Shown piece by piece: positions 34,486 through 42,127 of a DNA stretch of 64,000 nt. Origin of the DNA: DATMNI01 sp035570275 (lineage in GTDB: Bacteria; Acidobacteriota; Terriglobia; Bryobacterales; Bryobacteraceae). Below the pieces are notes generated by a model that was given only the letters and a program-made list of their open reading frames with translations, was not told the DNA's origin and made no database searches. The DNA is taken from the NCBI GenBank assembly GCA_035570275.1, contig DATMNI010000108.1:1-64000 (forward strand), written 5' to 3'. The translations under genes and the position numbers were made by a program. The stretch's first letter is position 1. Each line of letters opens with the position of its first letter.

Positions 34486-34761
34486 ATGAAGCAAGACGCC
34501 TCATTCTTCGAAGGCAGGGAGCCGGTCCTGGTCTATATAGGCAAGAAGTTGAACGATGCCCTTCGCCTGGAATCCATCTTCACCGAAGCCGGTGTGGATT
34601 ACGGCGTGGAGGCTGATGAATACCGCGGCGGTGTGATTTTTCGCTCGGTGCGGGCCGGTGCGTTCTTTTATGTTCTTCCCGAAACCGTGGACCGCGCGAC
34701 CGAGGTGATGCATCAAAACGGGTACAAGCTTTATGTGGGGCAGGCGACCGGCCGGCCCTGA
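34486..34761 (+). CDS. small conserved protein, DUF2007-like
   Basis: A 91-residue cytoplasmic protein: FFEGREPVLVYIGKKLNDAL, RLESIFTEAGVDYGVEADEY, then VLPETVDRATEVMHQNGYK. The pattern of a short alpha/beta unit with a gap for an insertion and a closing helix resembles DUF2007 putative signal-transducing proteins. The match is by eye only. It ends 15 bases before the EgtB start, in the same direction, so it is probably co-transcribed with the ergothioneine genes. No ergothioneine pathway role is known for such a protein. Confidence 0.55.
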   Translation: MKQDASFFEGREPVLVYIGKKLNDALRLESIFTEAGVDYGVEADEYRGGVIFRSVRAGAFFYVLPETVDRATEVMHQNGYKLYVGQATGRP

Positions 34762-34776
34762 GAAGGGGATGCTGAA

Positions 34777-35946
34777 ATGCGAACCACCACCGATCTCACT
34801 CGCGCACTTTGCCAGGCGCGCCAACAGACCGACGAGTTGTTCCGGCTGGTGCGCCCCGACGCTCTGTACGAAAGGCCCATCGTGGAGAGACATCGCATTC
34901 TCTTCTACATCGGCCACCTGGAGGCCTTCGATTGGAACCTGATCGGGCGGTATGCGCTCGACGTGGCATCGTTTCATCCAACCTTCGACCGCTTGTTTGC
35001 CTTCGGCATCGATCCGCCGCCGGGCCAACTGCCTTCGGACCAGCCGTCGGACTGGCCGGGATTGGGCGAAATGGAACGATACAACCGGCGAACCCGGGAC
35101 AAGATCGACGCACTGCTGGGCGGCGTGCCGGAGCAGTTGCTGCACGTTGCCATCGAGCATCGCCTGATGCATGCGGAGACGTTTGCGTATATCTTGCACC
35201 AGTTGGACTATGAGAAGAAAGTGGCGCAACCTTCGTGGCCTGTAGAGGCCGTCCGGCCGGCCCAGGAGATGCTCGAAATCCCCGCGGGAACCGCGCAGTT
35301 GGGAATGAACAACGGTGGTTTCGGCTGGGACAACGAGTTCCAGGCGCACCATGTGGAGGTCCCCGCCTTTTCCATCGGCAAATACAAAGTGACCAACGGC
35401 GAGTACCTGGAGTATGTGCGCCAGGGAGCCGATGCGCCGTTCTTCTGGAGAAAATCCGGCGGGGCCTGGCACTATCGCGGCATGTGGACCGAGCTCCCGC
35501 TGCCGCTGGAGTGGCCGGTATACGTCACCTGGCGCGAGGCGGAGGCCTACGCCAAGTGGCGCGGTATGAGGCTGCCATCGGAGGCGGAGTGGCACCGCGC
35601 GGCCGCCAGATCGCCGGTTTCGTGCAACGTGGATTTCCGGTATTGGGACCCCACCCCGGTGACGGCCGATGACGCCGCCACTCAACCCGCCCGAGCCGGC
35701 GGCGAAATTTCGCAGATGACGGGAAACGGGTGGGAGTGGACCTCCAGCGAATTCGCACCGTTTCCCGGATTTGAGCCGTTTCCTTTCTATGCCAACTACT
35801 CGGCCCCATTTTTCGACGGCCGGCACTTTGTGCTGAAAGGCGCATCCCCGCGCACGGCGGCCAGTTTCCTGCGTCCCTCGTTCCGCAACTGGTTCCGTCC
35901 GTCGTATCCTTATCTCTACGCCGCCGTGCGGCTGGTGGAATCCTAA
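34777..35946 (+). CDS. egtB: ergothioneine sulfoxide synthase EgtB-like
   Basis: A 389-residue non-heme iron enzyme with an N-terminal DinB-like helical domain and a C-terminal FGE-sulfatase (SUMF1) fold. The iron-binding three-His facial triad is visible: H47 in ILFYIGHLEAFDW, and H128 and H132 in IEHRLMHAETFAY, matching the HxxxH arrangement of EgtB. The FGE part runs from EMLEIPAGTAQLGMNNGGFG to GNGWEWTSSEF and FLRPSFRNWFRPSYPY. EgtB joins a sulfur donor (gamma-glutamylcysteine or cysteine) to trimethylhistidine, forming the sulfoxide of ergothioneine. The gene sits two bases before egtD. The donor specificity cannot be read from this sequence. Confidence 0.8.
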   Translation: MRTTTDLTRALCQARQQTDELFRLVRPDALYERPIVERHRILFYIGHLEAFDWNLIGRYALDVASFHPTFDRLFAFGIDPPPGQLPSDQPSDWPGLGEMERYNRRTRDKIDALLGGVPEQLLHVAIEHRLMHAETFAYILHQLDYEKKVAQPSWPVEAVRPAQEMLEIPAGTAQLGMNNGGFGWDNEFQAHHVEVPAFSIGKYKVTNGEYLEYVRQGADAPFFWRKSGGAWHYRGMWTELPLPLEWPVYVTWREAEAYAKWRGMRLPSEAEWHRAAARSPVSCNVDFRYWDPTPVTADDAATQPARAGGEISQMTGNGWEWTSSEFAPFPGFEPFPFYANYSAPFFDGRHFVLKGASPRTAASFLRPSFRNWFRPSYPYLYAAVRLVES

Positions 35947-35947
35947 A

Positions 35948-36898
35948 ATGTACGCACAAGCGCTGGACAACGAATTCGCCCGCGAAGTTCGGGCGGGCCT
36001 GATGCAAGCGGGGCAAAAGACGCTTCCATGCCGGTATCTCTATGACGATATCGGGTCGGCCCTCTTCGAGGCCATCACCTACCTGCCGGAGTACGGGCTG
36101 ACGCGCGCCGATGCGCGGGTGATTCAGTCGCATGCGGGCGACCTGGTGCGGCGGATGGGGCCGGACCTGGTGGTGGCGGAACTGGGGAGCGGCACCGGCA
36201 CGAAAACCCGGACCATTCTGGAGGCGGTGCGTAAGCGGCAACGGGTGGCGTATTACCCGATCGACGTTTCCCGGGCCGCACTGGCGAAGTGCGCGCAAGA
36301 ACTGGCGCCGCTGGCAGCGGTTTGTCCGGTGGAAGGGAGCTACCTGGAAGGCTTGGCCCACGCCGCCGGGCGCCGCGCTCCCGGCCAGACTCTGCTGGTG
36401 CTGTTTCTGGGAAGCACCATTGGGAACTTCGCACCGGATGCGGCGCTGGAATTCCTCTCCGGTGTCCGTCAGGCGCTGTCTGTTGGCGATGCGCTCTTGC
36501 TGGGCACCGACCTGGTGAAACCAGCGGCGCAGCTCATCGAAGCCTACGACGACCCGACCGGCGTCAACGCGGCCTTCAATCTGAACCTGCTGGGCCGGAT
36601 CAACCGTGAACTGGACGCCGATTTCCGTTTGCGCCTGTTCGCCCACGAGATCCGCTACCACGCCGGGCAGCAGCGCATCGAGATGCACCTGCGCTCGCTG
36701 GTGAAGCAGCGCGTCCATATCCGGAAGGCCGGCCTGGTGGTAGACTTCGCGGCCAAGGAGACCATCTGGACGGAAAGCTGCCACAAGTTCCGTCCGGACC
36801 AGATCGGCGCCATGGCCCGCACGGGCGGCTTCCGGCTGGACCAGCAGTGGACCGACGCGGAGTGGGGCTTCGCGGAGAGCCTGCTGGTGGCGGTGTAA
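35948..36898 (+). CDS. egtD: L-histidine N-alpha-methyltransferase EgtD
   Basis: A 316-residue SAM-dependent methyltransferase that makes trimethylhistidine (hercynine) from histidine, the first step to ergothioneine. The SAM site is VVAELGSGTGTKTRTIL. Family signatures are LPCRYLYDDIGSALFEAITY near the N-terminus, LLVLFLGSTIGNF, and ETIWTESCHKFRP near the C-terminus. With egtB directly upstream this gives a minimal two-enzyme unit. egtA, egtC and egtE are absent here. In many bacteria with only egtB-egtD, cysteine is the sulfur donor and a general beta-lyase completes the pathway. This is inference for this organism. Confidence 0.85.
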   Translation: MYAQALDNEFAREVRAGLMQAGQKTLPCRYLYDDIGSALFEAITYLPEYGLTRADARVIQSHAGDLVRRMGPDLVVAELGSGTGTKTRTILEAVRKRQRVAYYPIDVSRAALAKCAQELAPLAAVCPVEGSYLEGLAHAAGRRAPGQTLLVLFLGSTIGNFAPDAALEFLSGVRQALSVGDALLLGTDLVKPAAQLIEAYDDPTGVNAAFNLNLLGRINRELDADFRLRLFAHEIRYHAGQQRIEMHLRSLVKQRVHIRKAGLVVDFAAKETIWTESCHKFRPDQIGAMARTGGFRLDQQWTDAEWGFAESLLVAV

Positions 36899-36921
36899 GG
36901 GGCGGCCCGAGGGAAGCGCGG

Positions 36922-37086
36922 TCAGTCACGCGTCAGCAGATTCCAACAGACCGCCGCGGCGACGGCTCGAAGGTCGGCCGGGGAGGCGTGGGCACTGGTG
37001 TGGATGTAGGCAATCTCGGCGCCGGCCGCCCGGCACCATTCCAGCGCCGCTGATTGATGGAGGTCTGAAAGGTACCCCTGCCACAT
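36922..37086 (-). pseudogene. fragment resembling the tail of an MBL-fold hydrolase
   Basis: An open frame of 54 codons (MWQGYLSDLHQSAALEWCRA, then IAYIHTSAHASPADLRAVAA). The HTSxHAS pattern resembles the C-terminal region of RNase-J-like metallo-beta-lactamase proteins (usually HTSGHAS). The catalytic N-terminal part is not found upstream, so it is likely the leftover of a deleted gene next to the toxin-antitoxin cluster. Identification is weak. Confidence 0.35.
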
Positions 37087-37220
37087 GGTCTGCCTCCACC
37101 AGCCTGGTCAGCGGCAGCAGGATGGCGCGGCGGATCAGGCAAATTAAATCGGAATACCAGATTCTCAATTCCTGTATATGGTGGGTGTGCTACGCTTCGC
37201 ATCCCCAGCGCTCAGTCTGT

Positions 37221-37568
37221 TCAGTCGAGATCGAGCGCTGCCTTTAACGCATCTTCCACGACTCCCAGGATTTCGGGAGACAGCGCGCCGACCCTCTTGG
37301 TGAGCTTGGCGCGATCCAGCGTGGTCACTTGATGGCAAACGGCAAAGCTTGTCTTCGGCAGCCCGGCGACGCCACTTGGGATTTCGACGACAGTGAGTCC
37401 GCGCTTGCCCTGCGACGCGGAAGTCGATATGGGGACTACGATGGCCGACCTCCATGCTGGAGCCTGATTGAAGGCATCGTGAGACACCACGATCACGGGG
37501 CGCCGGCCCGTTTGTTCGGATCCCGATCGCGGGGCCAGATCGGCCCAGTAAACCTCGCCCCGCTTCAT
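37221..37568 (-). CDS. mazF: MazF/PemK-type mRNA interferase toxin
   Basis: A 115-residue toxin. The start MKRGEVYWADLAPRSGSEQT and GRRPVIVVSHDAFNQ match the MazF/PemK family, which cleaves mRNA at short sequences. The arginine of GRRPVIVV and the following IVVPIST strand, then KTSFAVCHQVTTLDRAKL, are the usual active-site and dimer segments. The gene overlaps the antitoxin stop by four bases (ATGA), giving coupled translation. All family landmarks are intact, so the module is likely functional. Confidence 0.85.
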   Translation of the reverse strand: MKRGEVYWADLAPRSGSEQTGRRPVIVVSHDAFNQAPAWRSAIVVPISTSASQGKRGLTVVEIPSGVAGLPKTSFAVCHQVTTLDRAKLTKRVGALSPEILGVVEDALKAALDLD

Positions 37569-37822
37569 TGCGGCTGCTTACCGGTTTTTATCAGGTGCTC
37601 GATGCCGGCCGACTCCAGGACCGGGTCGAGGTCGAGATTGGTACCCGCCATCTCGTCAGCATAGGCGGCGATCGCCTGGTGCCTGGCCTTCCGCAACTGG
37701 AGCCGCAACCATAAATCGATGGCCTCGCGCGCCAGAGTGGTCGCGGGAACCTGTGTCCGTTCGGCCTCTGCCCTGAGGCGGCAGTAGGTCTGCTCCGGCA
37801 ACGGCAAATGAAAGTTCTTCAC
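37565..37822 (-). CDS. antitoxin of the MazF module
   Basis: An 85-residue protein (FHLPLPEQTYCRLRAEAERT, then LAREAIDLWLRLQLRKARHQ). The first half is a ribbon-helix-helix DNA-binding unit and the second is an acidic helix that would wrap the toxin. GTG 37822 lies behind AAAGGAG. The operator-like inverted repeats upstream suggest that the antitoxin-toxin complex represses its own promoter. The type differs from classical MazE (AbrB fold). Confidence 0.75.
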   Translation of the reverse strand: MKNFHLPLPEQTYCRLRAEAERTQVPATTLAREAIDLWLRLQLRKARHQAIAAYADEMAGTNLDLDPVLESAGIEHLIKTGKQPQ

Positions 37823-37841
37823 GTCTGACTCCTTTCATTAG

Positions 37842-37889
37842 TATGCCATGAATACTTGCCATTTCTTGATGGCATACAGTAGATGGCAA
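37842..37889 (-). promoter_or_regulatory. paired inverted repeats upstream of mazF antitoxin
   Basis: Two interleaved dyads share the core TGCCAT/ATGGCA: TATGCCAT (37842-37849) with ATGGCATA (37869-37876), and TTGCCAT (37856-37862) with ATGGCAA (37883-37889). They lie 20-67 bases before the antitoxin start, where a ribbon-helix-helix antitoxin would bind. They are good operator candidates. Confidence 0.65.
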
Positions 37890-37923
37890 ATCATGTATTT
37901 CGGGACGCGCGATTCGCACAGCC

Positions 37924-38351
37924 TCAACTCAAGGGATTGCGCCAGCGGAGTCCCGGAAAACGGGCAAAGTCACTATCGCAGGAGCAGAGTTCCGCGCCAT
38001 GCTCCATGGCAAGGGCCGCAAGGTGGGCGTCCGAGGTCAGATTCCCACCAGTCCCAAGCGGAAATATCAGGTCGCGAAGTACACGAAGGTGCTGTGGCGT
38101 GGGTTGGATGGCGATGACCGCAGGCTGCTCCAACCAGGCACCGACCACGTCGAGCGCGGTTTCCACGCTCAAGGGCGAATGGAAAATGCCAGTCTTCGTG
38201 GTCACGCGCAGGAAAGCGAGAAGAACGTTCCAAGCAGGGCCCGGATTCGGTGCCGGAGATCGCACTTTCGACCCACGATTTCGCCTTGCTATGGAGCGTG
38301 GCGTGCTCGTTGACGGGGGTAGATCAGCAGGTTTACATCGACAAGGATCAT
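37924..38351 (-). pseudogene. VapC-type PIN-domain toxin, frameshifted twice
   Basis: ATG 38351 gives MILVDVNLLIY, the classical VapC start with the first catalytic Asp. One extra C in the run TACCCCCGTC shifts the frame; the continuing VNEHATLHSKAKSWVESAIS is readable one base off. A second shift, from a missing C at CCCTGC-TTGG, precedes NVLLAFLRVTTKTGIFHSPL. The rest (DAHLAALAMEHGAELCSCDS, then DFARFPGLRWRNPL) is in frame to the stop at 37924 and has the remaining acidic residues. All pieces of the RNase are thus present but not joined. It overlaps the antitoxin stop by ATGA. Both lesions are in short G/C runs. Confidence 0.75.
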
Positions 38352-38608
38352 TTGCGCAAAGCCAGCTTCCGAACCAACTCTTCGTCTTCAATGGCTTCGG
38401 CTGCGGCCAGGGCTTTGTCCCAGCGCAAATTCTCTGCGGCCCCCAGTGAAAACGACTTCTGAGCGAAAGCGCGCTTTTCTTGCCTGGCCTGCGTCAAGGC
38501 CGCTCGCACGGCGGAGTTCAGCGCGTCTTTGAACGAGAGCCCGCGCTCTTTCACGGCCGTGCGGATCAGAGCCCCCACATCGGGGTCCAGCGTGACGGTG
38601 GTCCTCAT
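38348..38608 (-). CDS. vapB: VapB-type antitoxin
   Basis: An 86-residue ribbon-helix-helix antitoxin. Met 38608 (MRTTVTLDPDVGALIRTAVK) is the typical VapB start; an ATG at 38626 would add six residues. The C-terminal tail (EDEELVRKLALRK) should bind the VapC groove. Its start overlaps the stop of the upstream hydrolase by four bases (ATGA), and its stop overlaps vapC the same way. The three genes thus read like one operon, and the antitoxin remains intact while the toxin is broken. Confidence 0.75.
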   Translation of the reverse strand: MRTTVTLDPDVGALIRTAVKERGLSFKDALNSAVRAALTQARQEKRAFAQKSFSLGAAENLRWDKALAAAEAIEDEELVRKLALRK

Positions 38609-39504
38609 GGCGCTGTCTGCAGCCACGCGCGAATCGTGCGGGTCACCAGGCCGGATGCGTCCTGCTGAACAAAATGGCCGGCGCCGGGAACCGTGACCAG
38701 CGTCAGATCCTTTTCCAGCCAGTCCCAGGTTCCGTTGAGCGCCCCGGGAAGCAGAGCCCTGTCGTTGAGGCCGTGAATCATCAGCACCGGCGATTTCACT
38801 TTGGCCATCCAGGCGGCGGGTACTTCGTATGGCGGACGCGGGTAGTTTCGCTTATAGTAGTTCAACATCGACTCGAAATCGGAACGGCGGAAGGCTTCGA
38901 TGTATTTCGGTTTGGCCGCGGCATCGGTCACCCAGCCCGCGAGCCCCTCGGCAGTGAGTTTGGAAGCCGCATCTTCCTGCTGGAAATTCCTGGCGTACTG
39001 GCTGTTCTGCTGTTGTTGCGGATTGTTGGCCAGTTCGCGCAGCAGGCCGCGCGGATGCGGTAAGTTGAGGATCACCAGGCGTTCTACCGCATCGGGCACA
39101 CTCATGGCCACGGTCCACGCGATGGCGCCGCCCCAATCGTGGCCGACCACGATGGCTCTCTGCTGGCCCAGATGGTGGATCACGGCGAGCACGTCGCCCA
39201 CCAGCAGTTTCATGTCGTAGTTCTCCAGGCCGCGCGGTTTGTCGGAGAGGTTATACCCGCGCAGGTCCATGGCGGCGACGCGGTAGTTCTTCGAAAGCTC
39301 CTCCATCTGGTTGCGCCAGGTGTACCAGAAATCCGGGAATCCGTGGATCATGACGATCAGCGGACCGCGTCCCAGCGCGGCGTAGTGGATCTTGACGCCG
39401 CCGGAATCGGCGTAACCGTGTTCGACGCGCGAGTCCAGATCGGCGGCGGTTTCGGGCAGTGCGCCAAGCAGCAGGAGGACGAGGAGGCGGGTGATAGCGG
39501 ACAT
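38605..39504 (-). CDS. exported alpha/beta hydrolase, epoxide-hydrolase-like
   Basis: A 299-residue alpha/beta hydrolase with a signal peptide (LLVLLLLGALPETAAD). The oxyanion motif HGFPDFWYTWR and the nucleophile elbow VVGHDWGGAIA with Asp as nucleophile are those of epoxide hydrolases and haloalkane dehalogenases. HGLNDRALLPG supplies a late acidic residue, and AGHFVQQD the catalytic His. The epoxide-hydrolase pattern is the better match because of the tyrosine-rich cap region (MLNYYKRNYPRPPYE). It acts outside the cytoplasm. The stop overlaps the vapB start (ATGA). Confidence 0.8.
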   Translation of the reverse strand: MSAITRLLVLLLLGALPETAADLDSRVEHGYADSGGVKIHYAALGRGPLIVMIHGFPDFWYTWRNQMEELSKNYRVAAMDLRGYNLSDKPRGLENYDMKLLVGDVLAVIHHLGQQRAIVVGHDWGGAIAWTVAMSVPDAVERLVILNLPHPRGLLRELANNPQQQQNSQYARNFQQEDAASKLTAEGLAGWVTDAAAKPKYIEAFRRSDFESMLNYYKRNYPRPPYEVPAAWMAKVKSPVLMIHGLNDRALLPGALNGTWDWLEKDLTLVTVPGAGHFVQQDASGLVTRTIRAWLQTAP

Positions 39505-39583
39505 TGGGCTATTATCGCTGATTCAAAGATGATTGCGAGGCGCCGACAGGCGCGGGCTGGCTCACTGCCGCATCGCGCGGGCA

Positions 39584-39620
39584 GGCGGATTAACAATCCG
39601 CCGCAGATTGGCAATCCGCC
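39584..39620. repeat. GGCGGATT palindromic repeat, second copy
   Basis: GGCGGATT-AAC-AATCCGCC (39584-39602) is a perfect eight-base stem and is followed by a half copy, GATTGGCAATCCGCC, ending at 39620. It sits between the divergent hydrolase and SMP-30 genes, as the copy at 18821 sits between divergent genes. Confidence 0.65.
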
Positions 39621-39675
39621 TCACAACGGTTGGCAAACGCTGATATAATTCGTGGCGGTCTATTCGGCCGACACT

Positions 39676-40728
39676 ATGACAAGAAAACCACTCCTCGTTC
39701 TACTCGCCGCGGCGGTGCTGGCAGCCGGTTGTTCGACTCCCAACAAATCCGAGTCCCCCGCCTCAGGTTCCGCGGCGTCGCCGGCGGGAGCGCCGCCGGG
39801 CGTCGGCAGCATTCAACGGCTCGATCCGGCATTCGATCAGATGGTGCCGAAGGATGCCGTCATCGAAAAGCTCGCCGGAGGGTTCACGTTCACCGAAGGG
39901 CCGGTCTGGCGTCCGCAGGATCAGGCCCTCTGGTTCAGCGACGTGGTGGGCAACGTGGTGCGCCAATGGTCGCCGTCCGGTGACGTGAAGGTTCTTATTG
40001 AAAAGGCCGGCGGGGACCCGGGGAACGTGCCGCCGGGAGGTTTCGTCGGCCCCAACGGCGAGGTCGCCGATAAGGACGGCTACGTGCTGATCTGCCAACA
40101 TACCGCTCGCCGCATCATGCGGGTGGGCAAGGATCTGCAGGTGACGCCGCTGGTGGAACGCTATAATGGCAAGCGGTTCAACAGCCCGAACGATCTGGTG
40201 TACCGGTCGGACGGAGCTCTGTATTTCACCGATCCTCCGTACGGACTGGCGAAGCAGGATGAAGATCCGGCGAAGGAGATTCCGTTTAATGGCGTCTACC
40301 GCCTGAAGAACGGCAAAGTGGACGCCATCATCAAGGATTTGACGCGGCCGAACGGCATCGCGTTCTCGCCCGATCAGAAGGTGCTTTACATCGCCAACTC
40401 CGACGAGAAGCGCAAGGTATGGATGCGCTACGACGTCGCAGAAGACGGGACGGCCAGCCACGGGCGGGTGTTCTTCGACGTGACGGCGGAGAAAGAGGAT
40501 GGGCTGCCGGACGGTATGAAAATCGATTCGCTGGGCAATGTTTATGGCAGCGGCCCCGGTGGGGTTTGGGTATTCTCGCCGGACGGCAAGCACCTGGGCA
40601 CGATCAGGCCGCCGGAGACGCCGGCGAACTGCAATTGGGGCGATGACGGCAAGTCGCTGTATATCACGGCACGAACCGGACTGTATCGCATCAAGCTGGC
40701 GGTTGCCGGGCAGAAGGCGCTTTATTAG
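39676..40728 (+). CDS. SMP-30/gluconolactonase-family lipoprotein
   Basis: A 350-residue six-bladed propeller lactonase. ATG 39676 starts a lipoprotein signal (LLVLLAAAVLAAGC, lipobox Cys at 19). Metal-site and family segments are FTFTEGPVWRPQDQALWFSD with the first Glu, NSPNDLVYRSDGALYFTDPP with the Asn and Asp ligands, and RPNGIAFSPDQKVLYIANSD. These match SMP-30/gluconolactonases, which hydrolyse sugar lactones. Being lipid-anchored, it acts in the periplasm. It starts a run of four exported-protein genes and could process lactones formed by the PQQ dehydrogenases, which is inference. Confidence 0.85.
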   Translation: MTRKPLLVLLAAAVLAAGCSTPNKSESPASGSAASPAGAPPGVGSIQRLDPAFDQMVPKDAVIEKLAGGFTFTEGPVWRPQDQALWFSDVVGNVVRQWSPSGDVKVLIEKAGGDPGNVPPGGFVGPNGEVADKDGYVLICQHTARRIMRVGKDLQVTPLVERYNGKRFNSPNDLVYRSDGALYFTDPPYGLAKQDEDPAKEIPFNGVYRLKNGKVDAIIKDLTRPNGIAFSPDQKVLYIANSDEKRKVWMRYDVAEDGTASHGRVFFDVTAEKEDGLPDGMKIDSLGNVYGSGPGGVWVFSPDGKHLGTIRPPETPANCNWGDDGKSLYITARTGLYRIKLAVAGQKALY

Positions 40729-40736
40729 CGTTAACA

Positions 40737-40759
40737 GAGCCGCGACCGTTAGGGAGCGG
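40737..40759 (-). repeat. PLANARGS-related repeat, single unit
   Basis: GAGCCGCGACCGTTAGGGAG then CGG lies between the SMP-30 stop and the next start. It is the inverted sister unit of the arms seen at 23844 and 48071 (CCGCTCCCTGACGGTCGCGG form). Only one arm is present. Confidence 0.6.
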
Positions 40760-40781
40760 TTGCCCCTAAATAAGGAGACAC

Positions 40782-41174
40782 ATGAAGCGAAGAACGTATT
40801 TGAAGACCATGCTGGCGGCAGGCGCCTTATCGGCCGCGGCGCAGGCTGCGGATGCCGCCCATCCCATTCTGTTGCACGTGGACCTGACCGTCGATCCGGC
40901 CAAAGAAAAGGAGATGCTGAAGAATTTTGAGACCATCTTCCGGCCGGCGGCTGTCAAACAGCCGGGATACATCGATGTGAAGATGCTCAAACTGCGTTCC
41001 ACGCTGATGGGCAAGGCTCCCGCCGGCGTCAACTACCGGTTCGCACTGACGTATCAGAGCGAAGAGCTGCGGCAGAAGTGGGTGGCTTCCGATGTGCACA
41101 AGAAAGTGTGGCCGACGATTGAGAACCTGCTCGCAACCAAAGACTACACCGTGATGCTGTTCGATGTGAGTTAG
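40782..41174 (+). CDS. exported Dabb/ABM-like ferredoxin-fold protein
   Basis: A 130-residue protein with a signal (MKRRTYLKTMLAAGALSAAA) and one dimeric alpha-beta barrel-like domain: HPILLHVDLTVDPAKEKEML, VKQPGYIDVKMLKLRST, YRFALTYQSEELRQKWVASD and VMLFDVS. This matches the antibiotic-biosynthesis-monooxygenase-like or Dabb group, small proteins that bind or oxidise aromatic compounds or act as subunits. No cofactor residues can be named with certainty. AAGGAGACAC precedes ATG 40782. It lies within a run of exported proteins that may form one operon. Confidence 0.65.
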   Translation: MKRRTYLKTMLAAGALSAAAQAADAAHPILLHVDLTVDPAKEKEMLKNFETIFRPAAVKQPGYIDVKMLKLRSTLMGKAPAGVNYRFALTYQSEELRQKWVASDVHKKVWPTIENLLATKDYTVMLFDVS

Positions 41175-41195
41175 CCGGACGGGAGGCCGGCGGCA

Positions 41196-42101
41196 ATGAA
41201 GACGATTTGTATGGCGGCAATCCTGGTTCTCGGGCTGACGGCGCGCGAGCCCCTGGCCCAGCGCATTGTGCACACCGATCCATCGAAATACCGGCCCTCG
41301 AAGGCGGTGCACGAGGGAGCCGGCCAACTGGATTACATGGCGCTGTTCGACGCTCACAGCCTGGACACCAACCTCTTTTTTCTGCACCGCGGCGTGATCG
41401 AGCCGAAGAGCGGCATCGGGGCTCATTTCCACAATCAGTGTGAGGAGATGTTCGTCGTCTTCGATGGCGAGGCACAGTTTACCATCGACGGGCGGACTTC
41501 CGTTTTGAAAGGCCCAGCCGGCGCGCCCTGCCGGATGGGACACTCGCACGCGATCTATAATGCGACCGACCGGCCGGTTCAGTGGATGAACATCAACGTC
41601 ACCGCGATGAAGGGCACGTACGACGCCTTCAACCTGAGCGACCCCCGGGTAGACGTGGCGCTCGATGCAATCCCGGTCTTCATGACGATGCGCCTCGATC
41701 GCGCGCTGCTTCGTTCCGTGGACGGCATGAGCGGTGGCAAAGGCGGGGTGCAGTACCGCCGGGCACTGGATACGTCCGTGTTCACCGGCCCGTGGGCCTA
41801 TGTGGACCACCTGGTCATTCCACCGGGCGCGTCCATCGGTTCTCACCTCCATCGGGAGGTTGCCGAGTTCTATTACGTGATGAACGGCGATGGCGCAGCT
41901 ACGGTGGCCACCGAGACGGCGCCGGTCCACGCCGGCGATGCGGTTCCCATCCAGCTCAACGATGCGCATTCGTTCGAGAACACCGGCGGCCAGCCTCTGG
42001 AATTCCTGATCGTGGGCGTTTCGCGCGACAACACGCGGAGGGTGGACAGCGTGGATGTCCAAGGGGTTCGCGGCAGTTTAAACCCGCGCCCGAGGAATTG
42101 A
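41196..42101 (+). CDS. exported bicupin
   Basis: A 301-residue protein with a signal peptide (MAAILVLGLTAREPLAQR) and two cupin domains. Cupin 1 has SGIGAHFHNQCEEMFVVFDG (metal-binding His, His, Glu pattern) with GHSHAIYNATDRP closing it. Cupin 2 has GASIGSHLHREVAEFYYVMN and NDAHSFENTGGQPLEFL. Both halves keep the HxH...E and later H ligands, so both can bind metal. Two-cupin exported proteins may be dioxygenases, isomerases or sugar-binding proteins; the substrate is unknown. GGGAGG precedes ATG 41196. The stop codon lies within a direct repeat that duplicates the ribosome site of the next gene. Confidence 0.75.
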   Translation: MKTICMAAILVLGLTAREPLAQRIVHTDPSKYRPSKAVHEGAGQLDYMALFDAHSLDTNLFFLHRGVIEPKSGIGAHFHNQCEEMFVVFDGEAQFTIDGRTSVLKGPAGAPCRMGHSHAIYNATDRPVQWMNINVTAMKGTYDAFNLSDPRVDVALDAIPVFMTMRLDRALLRSVDGMSGGKGGVQYRRALDTSVFTGPWAYVDHLVIPPGASIGSHLHREVAEFYYVMNGDGAATVATETAPVHAGDAVPIQLNDAHSFENTGGQPLEFLIVGVSRDNTRRVDSVDVQGVRGSLNPRPRN

Positions 42102-42123
42102 GGTCAACCCGAGGAATTGAGGT
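42089..42123 (+). repeat. duplicated ribosome-binding segment
   Basis: CCCGAGGAATTGAGGT occurs twice, at 42089-42104 and 42108-42123, directly before ATG 42128. The first copy contains the stop codon of the bicupin gene and the second provides a GAGG ribosome site for the ThuA-like gene. The duplication separated two genes that would otherwise be translationally coupled. Confidence 0.7.
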
Positions 42124-42127
42124 GATA

